NCBI GenBank assembly: GCA_032622095.1
Contig: CP136061.1
Span: 252,849,582-252,913,581, forward strand
From: Siphonodentalium dalli
Lineage: Eukaryota; Mollusca; Scaphopoda; Gadilida; Siphonodentaliidae
Direction: 5' to 3'
DNA length: 64,000 bases
A program made the position numbers and the translations under genes. The notes under the pieces were generated by a model, which saw only the letters and a program-made list of their open reading frames with translations, ran no database searches and had not been told where the DNA came from. Numbering within the stretch: the stretch's first letter is position 1; each line of letters starts with the position of its first letter. Shown piece by piece: positions 36,029 through 47,373 of this stretch.

Positions 36029-36485
36029 CGGCTGATCCAGGAGAGTAGCGATATAAGCTCAACTTGGCACCAAGCTTGGCGCTATTTGAGGGAGTGATTT
36101 AAAGACAAGCTTGGTGGTTTAACATCTGGAAAAGCCGTTTAAACGCAGTTTCGTATGAGTTATGTTAGAGTACCTGTCAATTACTTGTATTGCCGATTTT
36201 CGTACATTAATAGCTAACATTGGCATCTATGGCGTAGATTTAGCTGCACTATAGGGGCGTGGTTATATAGCAAATTAAACCACGCTTTTCTACGCAGATT
36301 TTTCGCCGATATTTTGCCGATTTCTCGTTTTAAACAAAAATTGAATGATTGGTCAGTAATTGACTGATGGTACTCCAATATAATTCATGCGAAAAATGCG
36401 TTTAAACGGATTATTCAAATTCACAGCCGCCAAGCCTGTCTTTTAGTCACCTCCCTAAAAAAAATCGCCACTCTCCTGTTCCAGG
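36029..36485. mobile_element. MITE with imperfect inverted ends
   Basis: The left end 'aggagagtagcgat' and inner 'gagggagtgatttaaagaca' plus 'agcttggtgg' pair with the right end ('gccgccaagcctgtctttta', 'gtcacctccc', 'atcgccactctcct'). Further in, 'ccgtttaaacgcagttt' pairs with 'aaatgcgtttaaacgg'. Non-coding. Target duplication not resolved. Confidence 0.7.
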
Positions 36486-37209
36486 TGGTTTCACACGTTG
36501 ATTGATCTCCAATAGAAGGAGTCATCATATTTAGAAACTGCTATAATATATCCAATAGTTCGAACTATTCCTAATGCTTTACAACACACTTTTCCATTGC
36601 ATGGCATGGTGGGTGTTGACGAACACAGTCGTGGAATATGCTTGACATTGTCCTTCTGGTGGCAACCCTATACCATGTCTCTGATAGGGTTAATAAAACT
36701 CATATAATTTTGCGAGGGTCAAAGAGCGGCAGCACGTAAGTTGGCTTGTCACAGAATGAAGTTTTTGTGAAGCACTTTATCCGCGTGTTATTCAAATGAC
36801 GAGAAGAAGTCAGGGATTATTTTTATTCGCGGATTATGTTACCGTCTTATCTCTAATGATGGGTGACAAATAAAGAAACCATTTTGTCCACCACCAAGTC
36901 GTCGTTATTGTACAGAACTGTGGTACATTTTTTTTGTGAGGACAGCATGTTGAACGCTGATTTGACAATCACAAAGAGACATATATTGTAGAAAGCTCAT
37001 AACTGTTTTATTGGGCGGTCTTTCTCAATTAGCTTGTACTTGCATGTAACCAATTGCAAACTAATCAGGTAAGGTGAAAGTAATAGAATATGTACTTTTG
37101 CGGTTTAGTCCCATAAAACTCTGCAATAACACACATAGTATGAAATTACATGTGAGATCGCGTACAGAGTTGACTATTGAATGGAATATTTACATTTAAA
37201 AAACTGATA
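36486..37209. other. Unassigned stretch
   Basis: No gene, RNA or element recognised. Confidence 0.35.
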
Positions 37210-37655
37210 TGTGACCCGCCATATCAAATCCAGTCGTAAGTCGGGATTTTTTTTACCCTGTGCCAATGCATTATCTTATATATGCGAGTCGACCATATAT
37301 AAGAGAATGCATTGGCCTAACAATTGTTTATCATTTTTTTTAAATAAATGTTTCTTACAATTTTTAGGACATAAAATAAAAAAACATCCATAACCCTGCA
37401 GGGAGCCCCACACATATATAGAAGCATATAGAAGAGTGTCGTCTGCTCATGTTTGTCTGGGGCTCTGAATGGGTGAAATTATAAAATTGTTAAAGAATAC
37501 AAGAAAAAATTATTAAAATTGTAAAAAATTGTTAGGCCAATGCATTCTCTTATATGTGCGAGGCGACCTATGGTCGACTCGCATATATAAGAGAATGCAT
37601 TGGCAAAGGGTAAAAAAATCCCGACTTACGACTGGATTTGATATGGCGGGTCACA
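37210..37655. mobile_element. MITE family 1 (TA target), copy 2
   Basis: A complete copy flanked by TA (37208-37209 and 37656-37657), with termini TGTGACCCGCCATATCAAAT and complement. The left hairpin has an internal deletion and the right hairpin (37535-37604) is intact. The central block ('cctgcagggagccccacaca') is in the opposite orientation to that of copy 1 at 696-1155. Confidence 0.9.
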
Positions 37656-37948
37656 TATTGTCTTACATTATTAAAGTGTTAGAGAATCCCGATTGAGACA
37701 GGTGTTATACGTATACAGTATTGTGTGGTTGTCATAGAACTTCTAGCGCTGGTTTTCAGGAACGTGGCTAGTGGGTCTCCGTCTCCCTGAACCATATCTA
37801 AATCCAAATTTACATTCGCACCCCACCCCCATTGGGTTGAGCTGTTGACAATTCCCAACTTATAGCAATTTCAGACCACATTTTGGTACTGTAAATATGG
37901 GTTGGAAAATCAAACAATGAGAACAATTACATCCTATTCGTGATGATA

Positions 37949-38096
37949 TGTGACCCGCCATATCAAATCCAGTCGTAAGTCGGGATTTGTTTTTACCCTG
38001 TGCCAATGCATTCTATTATACCATAGGTCGCCTCGCATATATAAGAGAATACATTGGCCTAACAATTTTTTATCATTTTTTTAAAAATAAATGTTT
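37949..38096. mobile_element. MITE family 1, copy 3 (truncated)
   Basis: The left terminus TGTGACCCGCCATATCAAAT preceded by TA, then the first hairpin with a loop-side deletion ('ttctattataccataggtcg'). The copy breaks off after 'aaaaataaatgtttcaag'. Confidence 0.85.
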
Positions 38097-39357
38097 CAAG
38101 AATTCCAACAAATGTTGTGTGACGCATGAAGTTTCCAACTGTTGAAATTTTGACCAAAGTTGGGTGGGGGATTGATACATTACATTGTCGCCACGTCCCT
38201 GCTAGTTTTACACATTGATTCGAGTTCATTTCACGGTCAAATGGTGAAATGAGATATGGAATTGACTCATTGTTTTATGGCTCATAAATATCGCTAGTCT
38301 GCAATCCGACTGTCCGGGGAGATGAAATTTACGTCCCTCGTCACACCGAGAGTAGTTGATTGGATACTTTCTAAAATTATTGTCTAGCTCGTTAGCTGTC
38401 ATCTTACTAAGAATTTATGAATGGGGCTTTTATTTCGACTCAGAGCTGACCACGGGAATCCTTGTGAATGTGTTCTTATCAGATGACAAGCGGGTCGTGC
38501 AAAAACGAAATATCACATGTTTTGGATCAGTAGCGTGTGGATTTTGTTTTTGATTGAATGTATCGTCAAACGTTTTAATTGGCATGCGCTGTCAATATAT
38601 AACGTTTTTGGGCCAGAATTTCAGTAATCCAGGGCGAAAATCGTTTGTGAAATATGCATTTATTGTCACGACGGGCGACGGACGCTCTCTTTAAAGGCAC
38701 GGGCGGCGTTCGTTGCAGAAATATTCATGTTTTTTCAAATCGCCATCAACAGAAGGAATATTAAAATATATATAGTTTTGTTCATATGCCAAACATAATA
38801 AGCGCGTAAATGGTATATTGTCGTCAAGACGTACGATGGTGTACGTAAACAAGAGCCTGCTCGTGTTACATAATTTGTGCTTCTGTTTACATAACACAGC
38901 GCAATTCTATTGGTTAATCACACACACATGATATAAACGCTCTTTATTATTTCCATATCAGGAAAACAGTTACAAATAATGCTCTTTGTGTTTACCATAT
39001 CCGGATCTAAACAAAAGCCAGGTACCGTAACGTTTTTTGCTTTTGTTAAAAAAGGGAATTTTTTTTACAATAGCATACTGTTTATGCCATATTTCTGATT
39101 GGTGTAAGAACAAAGTCTGTCTATATTTTACAATTCTTTCTGTTTATGGCGTTTTTTGACGAATATGAATATTTTAACAGCATACCCACCGGCAACGCCG
39201 CCCGTATCTTTGACGTGGAGATTTTGCTGTAGGCTCACAAAAATTAAAACTTCAAAGTTAAAACTTCCTCCGTTGAAAGTGGACACCTGCATGGACACCC
39301 AAACCTCCGACTAATTGGCTCATGTGTTATCATTGTCAGAGTTATGCAGGAATTTAA
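38097..39357. other. Gene-free stretch with paired 30-bp motif
   Basis: About 38931-39006 holds two direct copies of the motif whose complement reads 'ccggatatggtaaacacaaa' then 'gagc', about 45 bp apart, as at 8038-8092. ORFs (65-68 codons) lack recognisable domains. Confidence 0.4.
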
Positions 39358-39819
39358 AGATGCATTATCCGAATTAACGCTCCTAAATTAGTATATCTTT
39401 GGCTTCGGGGGTAAACAATATTGATTCGAGTCGAGGAACCCACCCATCAAAGCTCAGAGTGATCAGATATCGATTTTTGAAGTTTGTTATTTCTCGAGAT
39501 GTTCAATTATTTTGGCCCAGAAAAACGTGGTCAAACGGCCGGTCTAGGACAAAACTGCGGATGAAGATGGATAACTCTAAAATCAAGTGGCAATGCGGCT
39601 AAATTTCGTGATACTTAAGTGATAATACGGCCATATTTTGTTGAACAAAATGTTGATAAAAAACACGTTTTGGGAAATTTGATACCATAGTTGACAGTAC
39701 TGTAGTTAGCATTATTTTGTTGAAATAAATCGATTCTGATAATTAAAGCGTATTTTGAAGAAATGTTTTTGTTGCTGTATCTTGATGATTTGGGGACCGT
39801 CTGATCGGATGGGGTACCT
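39358..39819. mobile_element. MITE family 6 (TTAA target), copy 1
   Basis: Flanked by TTAA at 39354-39357 and 39820-39823. The left end is AGATGCATTATCCGAATTAA and the right end ...GATCGGATGGGGTACCT (imperfect TIR). Interior hallmarks: 'tttggcttcgggggt', 'attcgagtcgaggaac', 'gatggataactctaaaatca' and 'gttgaacaaaatgttgataa'. Related to copies at 41710 and 63173. Confidence 0.82.
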
Positions 39820-40189
39820 TTAACGGACTCAGTATGAGTGTTCATTGCTTCATACGCATGTGCTTAATTCAGTGAACAAATTCTCACTTGTTATCGAAAT
39901 GACCATAGTTATATACTGTTTACATGCATGTATGCACAGGTGTTTCGTGTATTTATCGAGCTAAGTTGGTCACCTGAATGAGGGGTTAGGGAATAGATCA
40001 CTCGGGCTACTCGACCACCCAAGGTTAGCATCCCAAGCTTCCATCTCGCGCCGAAATGAAAAGAAAGTGATATATTACTCGGCCTGAATTAATTAAAGAT
40101 TACGAACCACTCAAAGTATCATTTGCCCTCTAAATTATTTCAATACATAAGTCACATTTTCACCCCTGCTTGGTTAAGCGGACCTGTTA

Positions 40190-40985
40190 AGCTGCTATGA
40201 TGTGGGTGGGTCATGCTGAATGTCTATGATGTGGGTGGGTCATGCTGAATGTCTATGATGTGGGGTGGGTCATGCTGAATGTCCATGATGTGGGGTGGGT
40301 CATGCTGAATGTCTATGATGTGGGGTGGGTCATGCTGAATGTCTATGATGTGGGGTGGGTCATGCTGAATGTCTATGATGTGGGGTGGGTCATGCTGAAT
40401 GTCTATGATGTGGGGTGGGTCATGCTGAATGTCTATGGTGTGGGGTGGGTCGTGCTGAATTGTCTATGAGGTGGGTGGGCCCTGCTGATTGTCTATGATG
40501 TGCATGCTGGGTCCAGCATGCTAAGCTGCTATAATGTGGGTGGGTCCTTTTGAAATTCTATGATATGGGTGGATCCTGCTAGATGCTATATATGATGTTG
40601 GTGAGTCCTGCTGAATGCCTATGGTGTGGGTGGGTCCCGATGAATGTCTATGATATGGTTGGGTCCTGCTGATTTTTTATGATATGGGTGGGTCCTGTTA
40701 AGCTGCTATGATGTGGATGTGGCTGGGTCCTGCTGCATGGCTAAGGTGTGGGTGGGTCCTGCTAAGCTGCTATGATGTGGGTGGGTCCTGCTGAATGTCT
40801 ATGATGTGGGTGGGTTCTGCTGAATGTCTACGATGTGGGTGGGTCCTGCTGATTGTCTATGGTGTCCATGATGGGTCCTGCTAAACTGCTATATAATGTG
40901 GGTGTGTTCTGCTGAATTTCTATGATATGGGTGGGTCCTGCTAAGTTGATATGATGTCGGTAGGTCCTGGTGAATTTATATGACG
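40190..40985. repeat. 30-bp minisatellite grading into diverged units
   Basis: From about 40202 to 40480 are nearly identical 30-bp units ('tgctgaatgtctatgatgtg' then 'gggtgggtca'). From 40480 to about 40985 the units diverge and vary in length around 'gtgggtgggtcctgctgaat'. The homogeneous part keeps a decapeptide-repeat ORF open by periodicity alone, so no gene is called. Confidence 0.93.
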
Positions 40986-41709
40986 CTCGTGGGGAAAATT
41001 ATACGGTTATAATATAATTATGATGTCATAATCTGAAGGCACCGAAGCCACTAGATGTATAAAACATTAAAAAACAATAATAGAGACCCACAACAGAGAC
41101 CTTTCGCAACACCACGAATACGATTACGGATATGGAAATATCCTGCCAGTATCCTGCCAAAATTCGATCTTTACGCACGGGGGTTCTTATGTGAGACGAA
41201 ATATACCCCACGCAGTTTAATTATGTGCATATGTGTCAATAATATGTGTCAATAACATGGGATCTGAAATAGACACACATTACTTTTTCCATCAAATATA
41301 CGTGTTACTGAATATAGTGGGACACATGCCGTCTCACCAATTAACCATCGTAGGTAAATTGTGATGGTGTTCATCTTACTGGGACAATATATCCTATCCG
41401 TAATCGTAATAGTGATGTTTGCGAATGGTCTCTATTGTAAAATAATTTACTAGTAGCTGTGTTGGTTGTTGCAAACAAAACAATCAAGGTGGCTAATGCT
41501 GTCGTTTTACAAACTTAAGAACAGCCATTATCCAATTATTAAATATATATATGTTCATACAAACACCAGCGGAGCCATTATCCAATTATTAAAAATAAAT
41601 ATATGTTCTTGAGTGTTTCGTACACACACCGACTTTTCTCAAATCGATTGGATTAGCCGTACACTCAGATAATAATAACTTTTGGAACGCTAACGGTACT
41701 TTTTCTTAA
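40986..41709. other. Unassigned stretch
   Basis: No gene. A 20-bp block 'agccattatccaattattaa' is duplicated near 41523 and 41573. Confidence 0.4.
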
Positions 41710-42154
41710 AGATGGATTATCCGAATTAACGCTCCCAAATGACTATTCCTTTGGCTTCGGGGGTGAACAAATATTTGATTCGAGTCGAGGAACTCACCCA
41801 TCAAAGCTCCGAGTGATCAGATATCGATTTCTCGAAATAAGTAATTATTTGTGGTCCAGAACAGAGATGTAAAACCGATGGTCTCGGACAAAATTGCGGA
41901 CGAAGATGGATAACTCTAAAATCAAGTGGTAATACGGCCAAATTTCGTGATAGGCAAGTAATATTACGGCCATAATTCGTTGAACAAAATGTTGATAAAT
42001 AACACGTTTTGGGAAATTTTATACCATGCATAGTTGACATCGGTTAGCATTATTTTGTTGTAATTAATCAATTCTGATAACAAAAGCGTATTTTGAAGAA
42101 ATGTTGTTGTTGTAACTTGCTGATATTGGGACCGTCTGATCGGATTGAGTACAT
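41710..42154. mobile_element. MITE family 6 (TTAA target), copy 2
   Basis: Flanked by TTAA at 41706-41709 and 42155-42158. Same termini and interior as 39358-39819, including 'tttggcttcgggggtgaaca' and 'ggaccgtctgatcggat'. Confidence 0.85.
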
Positions 42155-42225
42155 TTAATTGTGTCATTTTGCCCCAGCAAAATCTTAGAAATTCAGCAGA
42201 ACCCACCAACAAAAGGACCACTTAC

Positions 42226-42604
42226 AGATGTATTCGGGTTCCAGACCCCCAGTTACAATAGCAACAGCAAAAGCAGCAACAACAACAGCAACAACAACAC
42301 AGCATAATTTAACATCGTATTCTGCTTTGTTGTGTTGAAAAATTAGTGAAAATAACATATGGATCTGAACTAGACCTACCAATGCCAAAAAACGTATTGT
42401 TGTTTAAATTAACAAGATATTTTTTGGTGTCCCTCTAAAACCTCACAACTGTATGAAATAAATGCATAGAAAATTCCATGGCAAACATAATTGTGTCTTG
42501 CATGTAGCCATTCTGATTCCAAACATGAGATTTTTATACAATAGAATTTAAATAAAAATTTAAATAATTTTCGTAAAAATTAGCTTGAAACTCCGAATAC
42601 ACCG
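42226..42604. mobile_element. MITE family 5 (TTAA target), copy 2
   Basis: The right flank is TTAA at 42605-42608; the left flank is TTAC. It starts AGATGTATTCGGGTTCCAGA. The interior is shared with 3738-4073 ('ttttggtgtccctctaaaa', 'aaataaatgcatagaa'). A CAA/CAG trinucleotide run (about 42255-42300) is specific to this copy. Confidence 0.78.
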
Positions 42605-43663
42605 TTAAAGATGCCCTGTCCGATCTGACACCATTAAACCGAATATGTACGTTTTTTATACCAGAAAAATAATTAGATCGGACCCATGAGTAAATTAATG
42701 AGGTTCCGATGGACATGTACCGACTTTAAAAATAGGACGTTTTAACGCGTTTTTAAATTGTTGTCAGCCTAGAGAAAATTCCAATGATCGCTTCTAATAA
42801 AGATCGTCCACACACCCAAAAGCGGTAAACGATAAAGAGCGTTTTATGTTTTATGTATTTTCGCCGCGGGAATGGGGACGTTTTGAAAGCTCAAAGTTCG
42901 GGCAATTTTCGGGCAAATTGGAATATTTTCGGCGAAATTCGGGGAAATTGAAGGGGGAATTGTGGCAAATTACGGTATTTTTCACATTTCTGCACGAATT
43001 ATACATATTTAAAGCCAATTTTAATCTATTTTGTTATATTTCAGTGTATTTACAAGGAATATTCTACAAAAAAAAAAAAAACTTGGTTGCAACCATGAAT
43101 ATATCATGTAAAAAAAATCAGGCAAAAGGTCTCAGCCCCCCTAAAGATTCTGGCGCCCGTACGGCCGGTGGCCACGTCAGAGCTGGACAAATGCTTGCCT
43201 GTATAATACTCAATCACATGTCGCTGTTGGCCATGTTTGGTGTATTGTAAAGCGAGGAGTAATATGGTAATAGGAAGATGATCTATCACGCAGCATGTCG
43301 TCCTAATCGAGAAACAACGAGACCAAAAACAAACGTGAGGGGTTCGTATGTTTGTACGGCGATTAGAGCTTATCCTAAAACCAAACATACTTGCTCCACA
43401 GCAATACTTCTTATCTTTATCAAATTCACATTTGTCACACGGATTTAACGAGTAATAAGAACGCGAAGAGGGTGATTTAACAATTCCATGAAAAGTTTGA
43501 CAGAGATCGTGACACCGATCGCGCGATTATCATCTGTCTGTGCCAATGGTGACATATTCAAGGTCCAGACATGTGACGAACAAACACGTGACGAAGAATT
43601 CTCATGCGTTCGGTGTAAAATATGCCCAACTGGAATAATTGTCATGCTTCCCCTGCATAGTAT
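42605..43663. other. Gene-free stretch
   Basis: The 134-codon ORF at 42846-43250 is biased by 'gggaaattgg'-like repeats (about 42895-42965) and an A-run near 43068, and has no domain, so it is not called. The short motif 'aaagagcgtttta' is at 42833. Confidence 0.4.
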
Positions 43664-43746
43664 GTTATTAGTGAGCCGGTTATTAGTGAGCCGGTTATTA
43701 GTGATTAGTGAGCCGGTTATTAGTGAGCCGGTTATTAGTGAGCCGG
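43664..43746. repeat. 15-bp minisatellite
   Basis: Five units of 'ttattagtgagccgg', one with a 7-bp insertion ('gattagt'). Confidence 0.9.
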
Positions 43747-43855
43747 TGGGTTCAAAAATACAAGACACACGGCTGTATTTTCCTAACATTTGAAGATCAG
43801 CAGAAGTCGGTGCAAAAACTACAGATAAGCGTTGTAAAACGATAACATGTTTTTT

Positions 43856-44718
43856 TCTTCAAATTTTCGAGTCACAGATTTTTTTTTATAGTGCCTTGAT
43901 ATACGGTTTTAATAACAATATTTGCCGTAAAATATGACTATCATATACTATAGTCCATCACTATTTGGAACGTCTGTGTCTCAGAAGGTGCCAATAGAGT
44001 AATATAAAATAGCTGAAATCATAAAACCATTTCCTCCGTTATGGCTCCCAGATTGCAACTGAATTCAAACTAGTTAATTGTCAATGGAAGGGGAATAACT
44101 CTATATCTAAATATATAGAGTTACTCCCCTTCCATTGAAAATAATAAGACTTTGTGTAGAAACGTCAGCACAGAAAAGTCGTCGGTTTCTCAACAAAAAA
44201 CAACATGTTCACAGTTTATTATAATCGAATAAGTTGAAAATACAATATTTTGGAGCTTCCTCTTTCAGATGATATATAATATGCTTACATTTTATATACT
44301 GTGATCTGGGGGTTCGATGATATATAATATGCATATATTTTATATAATGTGATCTGGGGGTTCGATGGTATAAAATATGGCATATATTTTATATAATGTG
44401 ATCTGGGGATTCGATGGTATATAATATGCATATATTTTATATAATGTGATCTGGGGGTTCGATGATATATAATATGCATATATTTTATATAATGTGATCT
44501 GGGGGTTCGATGGTATAAAATATGGCATATATTTTATATAATGTGATCTGGGGATTCGATGGTATATAATATGCATATATTTTATATAATGTGATCTGGG
44601 GGTTCGATGATATATAATATGCATATATTTTATATAATGTGATCTGGGGGTTCGATGATATATAATATGCATATATTTTATATAATGTGATCTGGGGGTT
44701 CGAAAATTAAGTGGGCCT
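43856..44718. mobile_element. MITE family 8, copy with internal tandem expansion
   Basis: The left part ('ttcgagtcac', 'tatagtgc', 'ggttttaataacaatatttg') and right end ('cgaaaattaagtgggcctt') are the reverse complement of the complete copy at 48461-48882. A hairpin around 44085-44140 ('gaaggggaataactctatat' and complement) lies in the middle. The 48-bp array at 44285-44705 is an expansion found only in this copy. Confidence 0.75.
44285..44705. repeat. 48-bp tandem array inside a MITE
   Basis: About 8-9 units of 'gtgatctgggggttcgatga' plus 'tatataatatgcatatattt' and 'tatataat', with spacing 48-49 bp. Variants (ggat for gggt, ggtataaaatatgg) alternate in a higher-order pattern. Two overlapping minus-strand ORFs exist only because the period is close to a multiple of three. 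Confidence 0.92.
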
Positions 44719-45096
44719 TCAATAATTGAATAAAATACAACAAAATATGCCATCTGCTGGTAAATAGCCGCTCAGGATAATCTGTATGAGCCATTCTGAC
44801 TACATACAAATTATAATTTCCGTCACTGATGTCTATAAATGTTTACAATTTATAACATATAGATGTGTCAAATTTACAATTTAGTGACAGATAGTAACGA
44901 CATTTCAGGCATACTTGTTCAATATAGAATAAACAAATTACAGTTTGAATACATATGGTGTATAATTTCCCACCTTTTTCCACATCTGTTTGTTCTATAA
45001 TTGAAAGTATAAGAGATGATACAATATATTTAAAAAAATGCAATAGTCCTGTACAGTGTATACATTTCATTTACTTGTCCATCATATTGTGTTATC
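44719..45096. other. Unassigned stretch
   Basis: Nothing recognised. The ORFs overlap on both strands without domains. Confidence 0.35.
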
Positions 45097-45598
45097 AGGT
45101 CAGGCATCCTGAATCACACTATTATAGTGGTATATGACCATCAAATATTCATATTTCCTTTATTGACGTCGGGAATAGAAGATGGCGCATACCAGTGCAC
45201 AGCCATATTTCACTCTTAACAATATCACAGCGAATGAACAGTCTTCCGACAAAATACATTGTGCAACATTTTGCGCCAGCTTTGCATTTAAATAGTATTA
45301 CGAATATTTGTATTTCTACATGACAATAACAGGAAATCTCAATCGCTCCTTTATAACAACATTTAAACTAATTGAATGCTAATTGAGTTGTTTATCGACT
45401 TCCGTCATGATTAATCATTCTCCTGGACAAAATATATGCATGATACCGAATTAATGCGACACTGATTTTGAATAATTTGTGTGACATATGCTTTTGGATT
45501 ATCACTCTTTTATCAAATTCACAAAACGGTAATGGTCATATACCACAATAATAGTGAAATACCACTATAGTAGTGGAATTCAGGATGTGCCTGACCTG
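45097..45598. mobile_element. MITE family 9, copy 1
   Basis: Terminal inverted repeats of about 45 bp: AGGTCAGGCATCCTGAATCA with 'actattatagtggtatatga' and the complement at the right end. The interior ('ggaatagaagatggcgcata', 'cacagccatatttcactctt', 'cagtcttccgacaaaat') matches 51679-52083 in the same orientation. Non-coding. Target duplication not resolved. Confidence 0.85.
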
Positions 45599-45694
45599 GC
45601 TATATATCATTTATGTGTTATGATACAAAATAAAATAAAACAAACAAATAAACAAATCCACTTCAGTACAATTAGAAAACTCCAATTATCTGCA

Positions 45695-46212
45695 TTGTAC
45701 ATAGATCATGTCATAAATCTCTACTCTTGCTAACGCCCGTAGAGATCATATTCTACCAGTACAAAACCTGGGAACTTTTTGAAATTTTGACAGGGAACCT
45801 TATAAATTCGAAAAAATAACGCAGGGAATATATTTCTTAGTTATTATCTGTTCCTTAACAGTGTACTTCACTGTAGGTGAATGTCCCAGCTCGAAATTTC
45901 ACGATTTAAGTGAATTTGTGAGCGATTTTGCTTCCCGTCGCATACAATTATGGCATTTTTCCTGTTTATTACGATATCGGCTCACAAAAGTAATAGAAAA
46001 TCATGCAATTTTGAGTTGGGACATTCACCTACTGTGAAGCACACTATTAAGTAACAGATGATAACTAAGAAATATATTCCCCGCGTTATTTTTTCCACTA
46101 TATAAGGTTCCCTGTCAAAACTTCAAAAAGTTCCAAAGTTTTGTACTGGATGAATATGATCTCTACGGGCGTTAGCAGGAGTAGAGATTCATGGCATGAT
46201 CTACTGTGTACA
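45695..46212. mobile_element. Foldback element of family 10 (best copy)
   Basis: Two arms of about 210 bp in inverted orientation: left 'gtacatagatcatg', 'ctaacgcccgtagagatcat', 'ccagtacaaaacctgggaac' and 'ttcactgtaggtgaatgtcc', with the complements on the right. The loop is about 100 bp. The left arm contains 'ttatctgttccttaacagtg', whose TTAA corresponds to the insertion point of the 7.5-kb transposon in another copy. Confidence 0.88.
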
Positions 46213-47109
46213 TATCGATGTACTTATATATGAGGCACCATAAGGGGACGATATTCACATGCAACATGTTTTGTTCATTCCTTTGTGTTGAAGTTATGGC
46301 CCTTAGCAAATTAATAAACCTCTGGGAATATCCATCTTTGTGTGGATGAGGTGGTGTGATAGGCGGTGCACCTGTTATATTTGCTATTATATTGGGAGAG
46401 GCCCAGGTGAGGCAGGTTTTATATATAGCTTACTGATATATATTCCACCCCTACCTAACCACCATATTTATTTCTGAGTTTTCAAAGCTTTATTGAATCA
46501 ACACAGATGCGAATGAAAAGTGGACCTTCTTCAACTTATTGTTCAACTGAATAAGTTGATAAAATATGAGAAAGTGTGGGGAAAACACAAGAACTAAACG
46601 CTTTTTATTGTTTACCATATCCGGAAACAGTGGTAAGAAACACTTAAAAATTTTCCACAATATTTAGCTATCTGTCCACCTACCAGCAAATCAACTGTTA
46701 CGAAATAGACAGTAAATTTATCAAGCAATTTGAAGACATATGACGTGACTATACGCGCCCAGCGAGAAAAACACTCATTCCAATTTTGAGGGCGTGTTCG
46801 TCCCATTTACATGGCGAGTTCTTGCTGTTGCAAATAACAATGGAATCGTCGTGTTTTTGTTTATAAAATCACACCTGTCTTGCTTTATGGAGATTTGTAC
46901 GGTTGTTCCTATGTTTTATGACCGACAATTGATATATAGGTGGGCACTTAAAAGATGATCCATTGGAATAAAACTTTGATGTCGATAACACATATACTTT
47001 GGAATCACACCAGACACAATATCAGCAATGCGTTTTATGGGCGATAGTCATATATACACCATGACAATAACGTCTCTTTGGTGGTGCTATACAATTACAT
47101 TAATTTTAA
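46213..47109. other. Gene-free stretch
   Basis: No gene seen. The complement of the 30-bp 'ggatatggtaaacaataaaa'-type motif is at about 46597-46630. Confidence 0.4.
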
Positions 47110-47373
47110 CCCTTTTTATACTAAATACTCATTGACGAGTAGTTCCCACGGGAAATGTTCATGATAAGTTACACAGTCGTTTGTTGAAGTTATTATCTGA
47201 ACATTTCCGACCAATTAATATGAATCCATCTGCACTTGTATTATCGTTTCGTCTGTCTGTCGTCTTATGTTATTATCTGAACTAGACTGAACAGCCATAC
47301 ACAAATGAATAATAGACCGATCCAATGTATACTTGTATAACTGAATGGGAGAATCCATTCAGCATAGAAAGGG
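47110..47373. mobile_element. MITE family 4 (TTAA target), complete copy
   Basis: Flanked by TTAA at 47106-47109 and 47374-47377. The left end is CCCTTTTTATACTAAATACT and the right end ...CATTCAGCATAGAAAGGG, giving a short imperfect TIR. Termini of the same family are at 3575-3600, 8898-9104 (tandem) and 19385-19410. Confidence 0.78.

Noticed and set aside
40242-40469. 75-codon ORF of decapeptide repeats
   Set aside because: Produced by the 30-bp minisatellite period only.
42846-43250. 134-codon plus-strand ORF
   Set aside because: Compositionally driven by a GGGAAATTGG-like repeat and an A-run; no domain.
44285-44753. Two long overlapping minus-strand ORFs
   Set aside because: Both arise from the 48-bp array, and both frames are open for the same reason.
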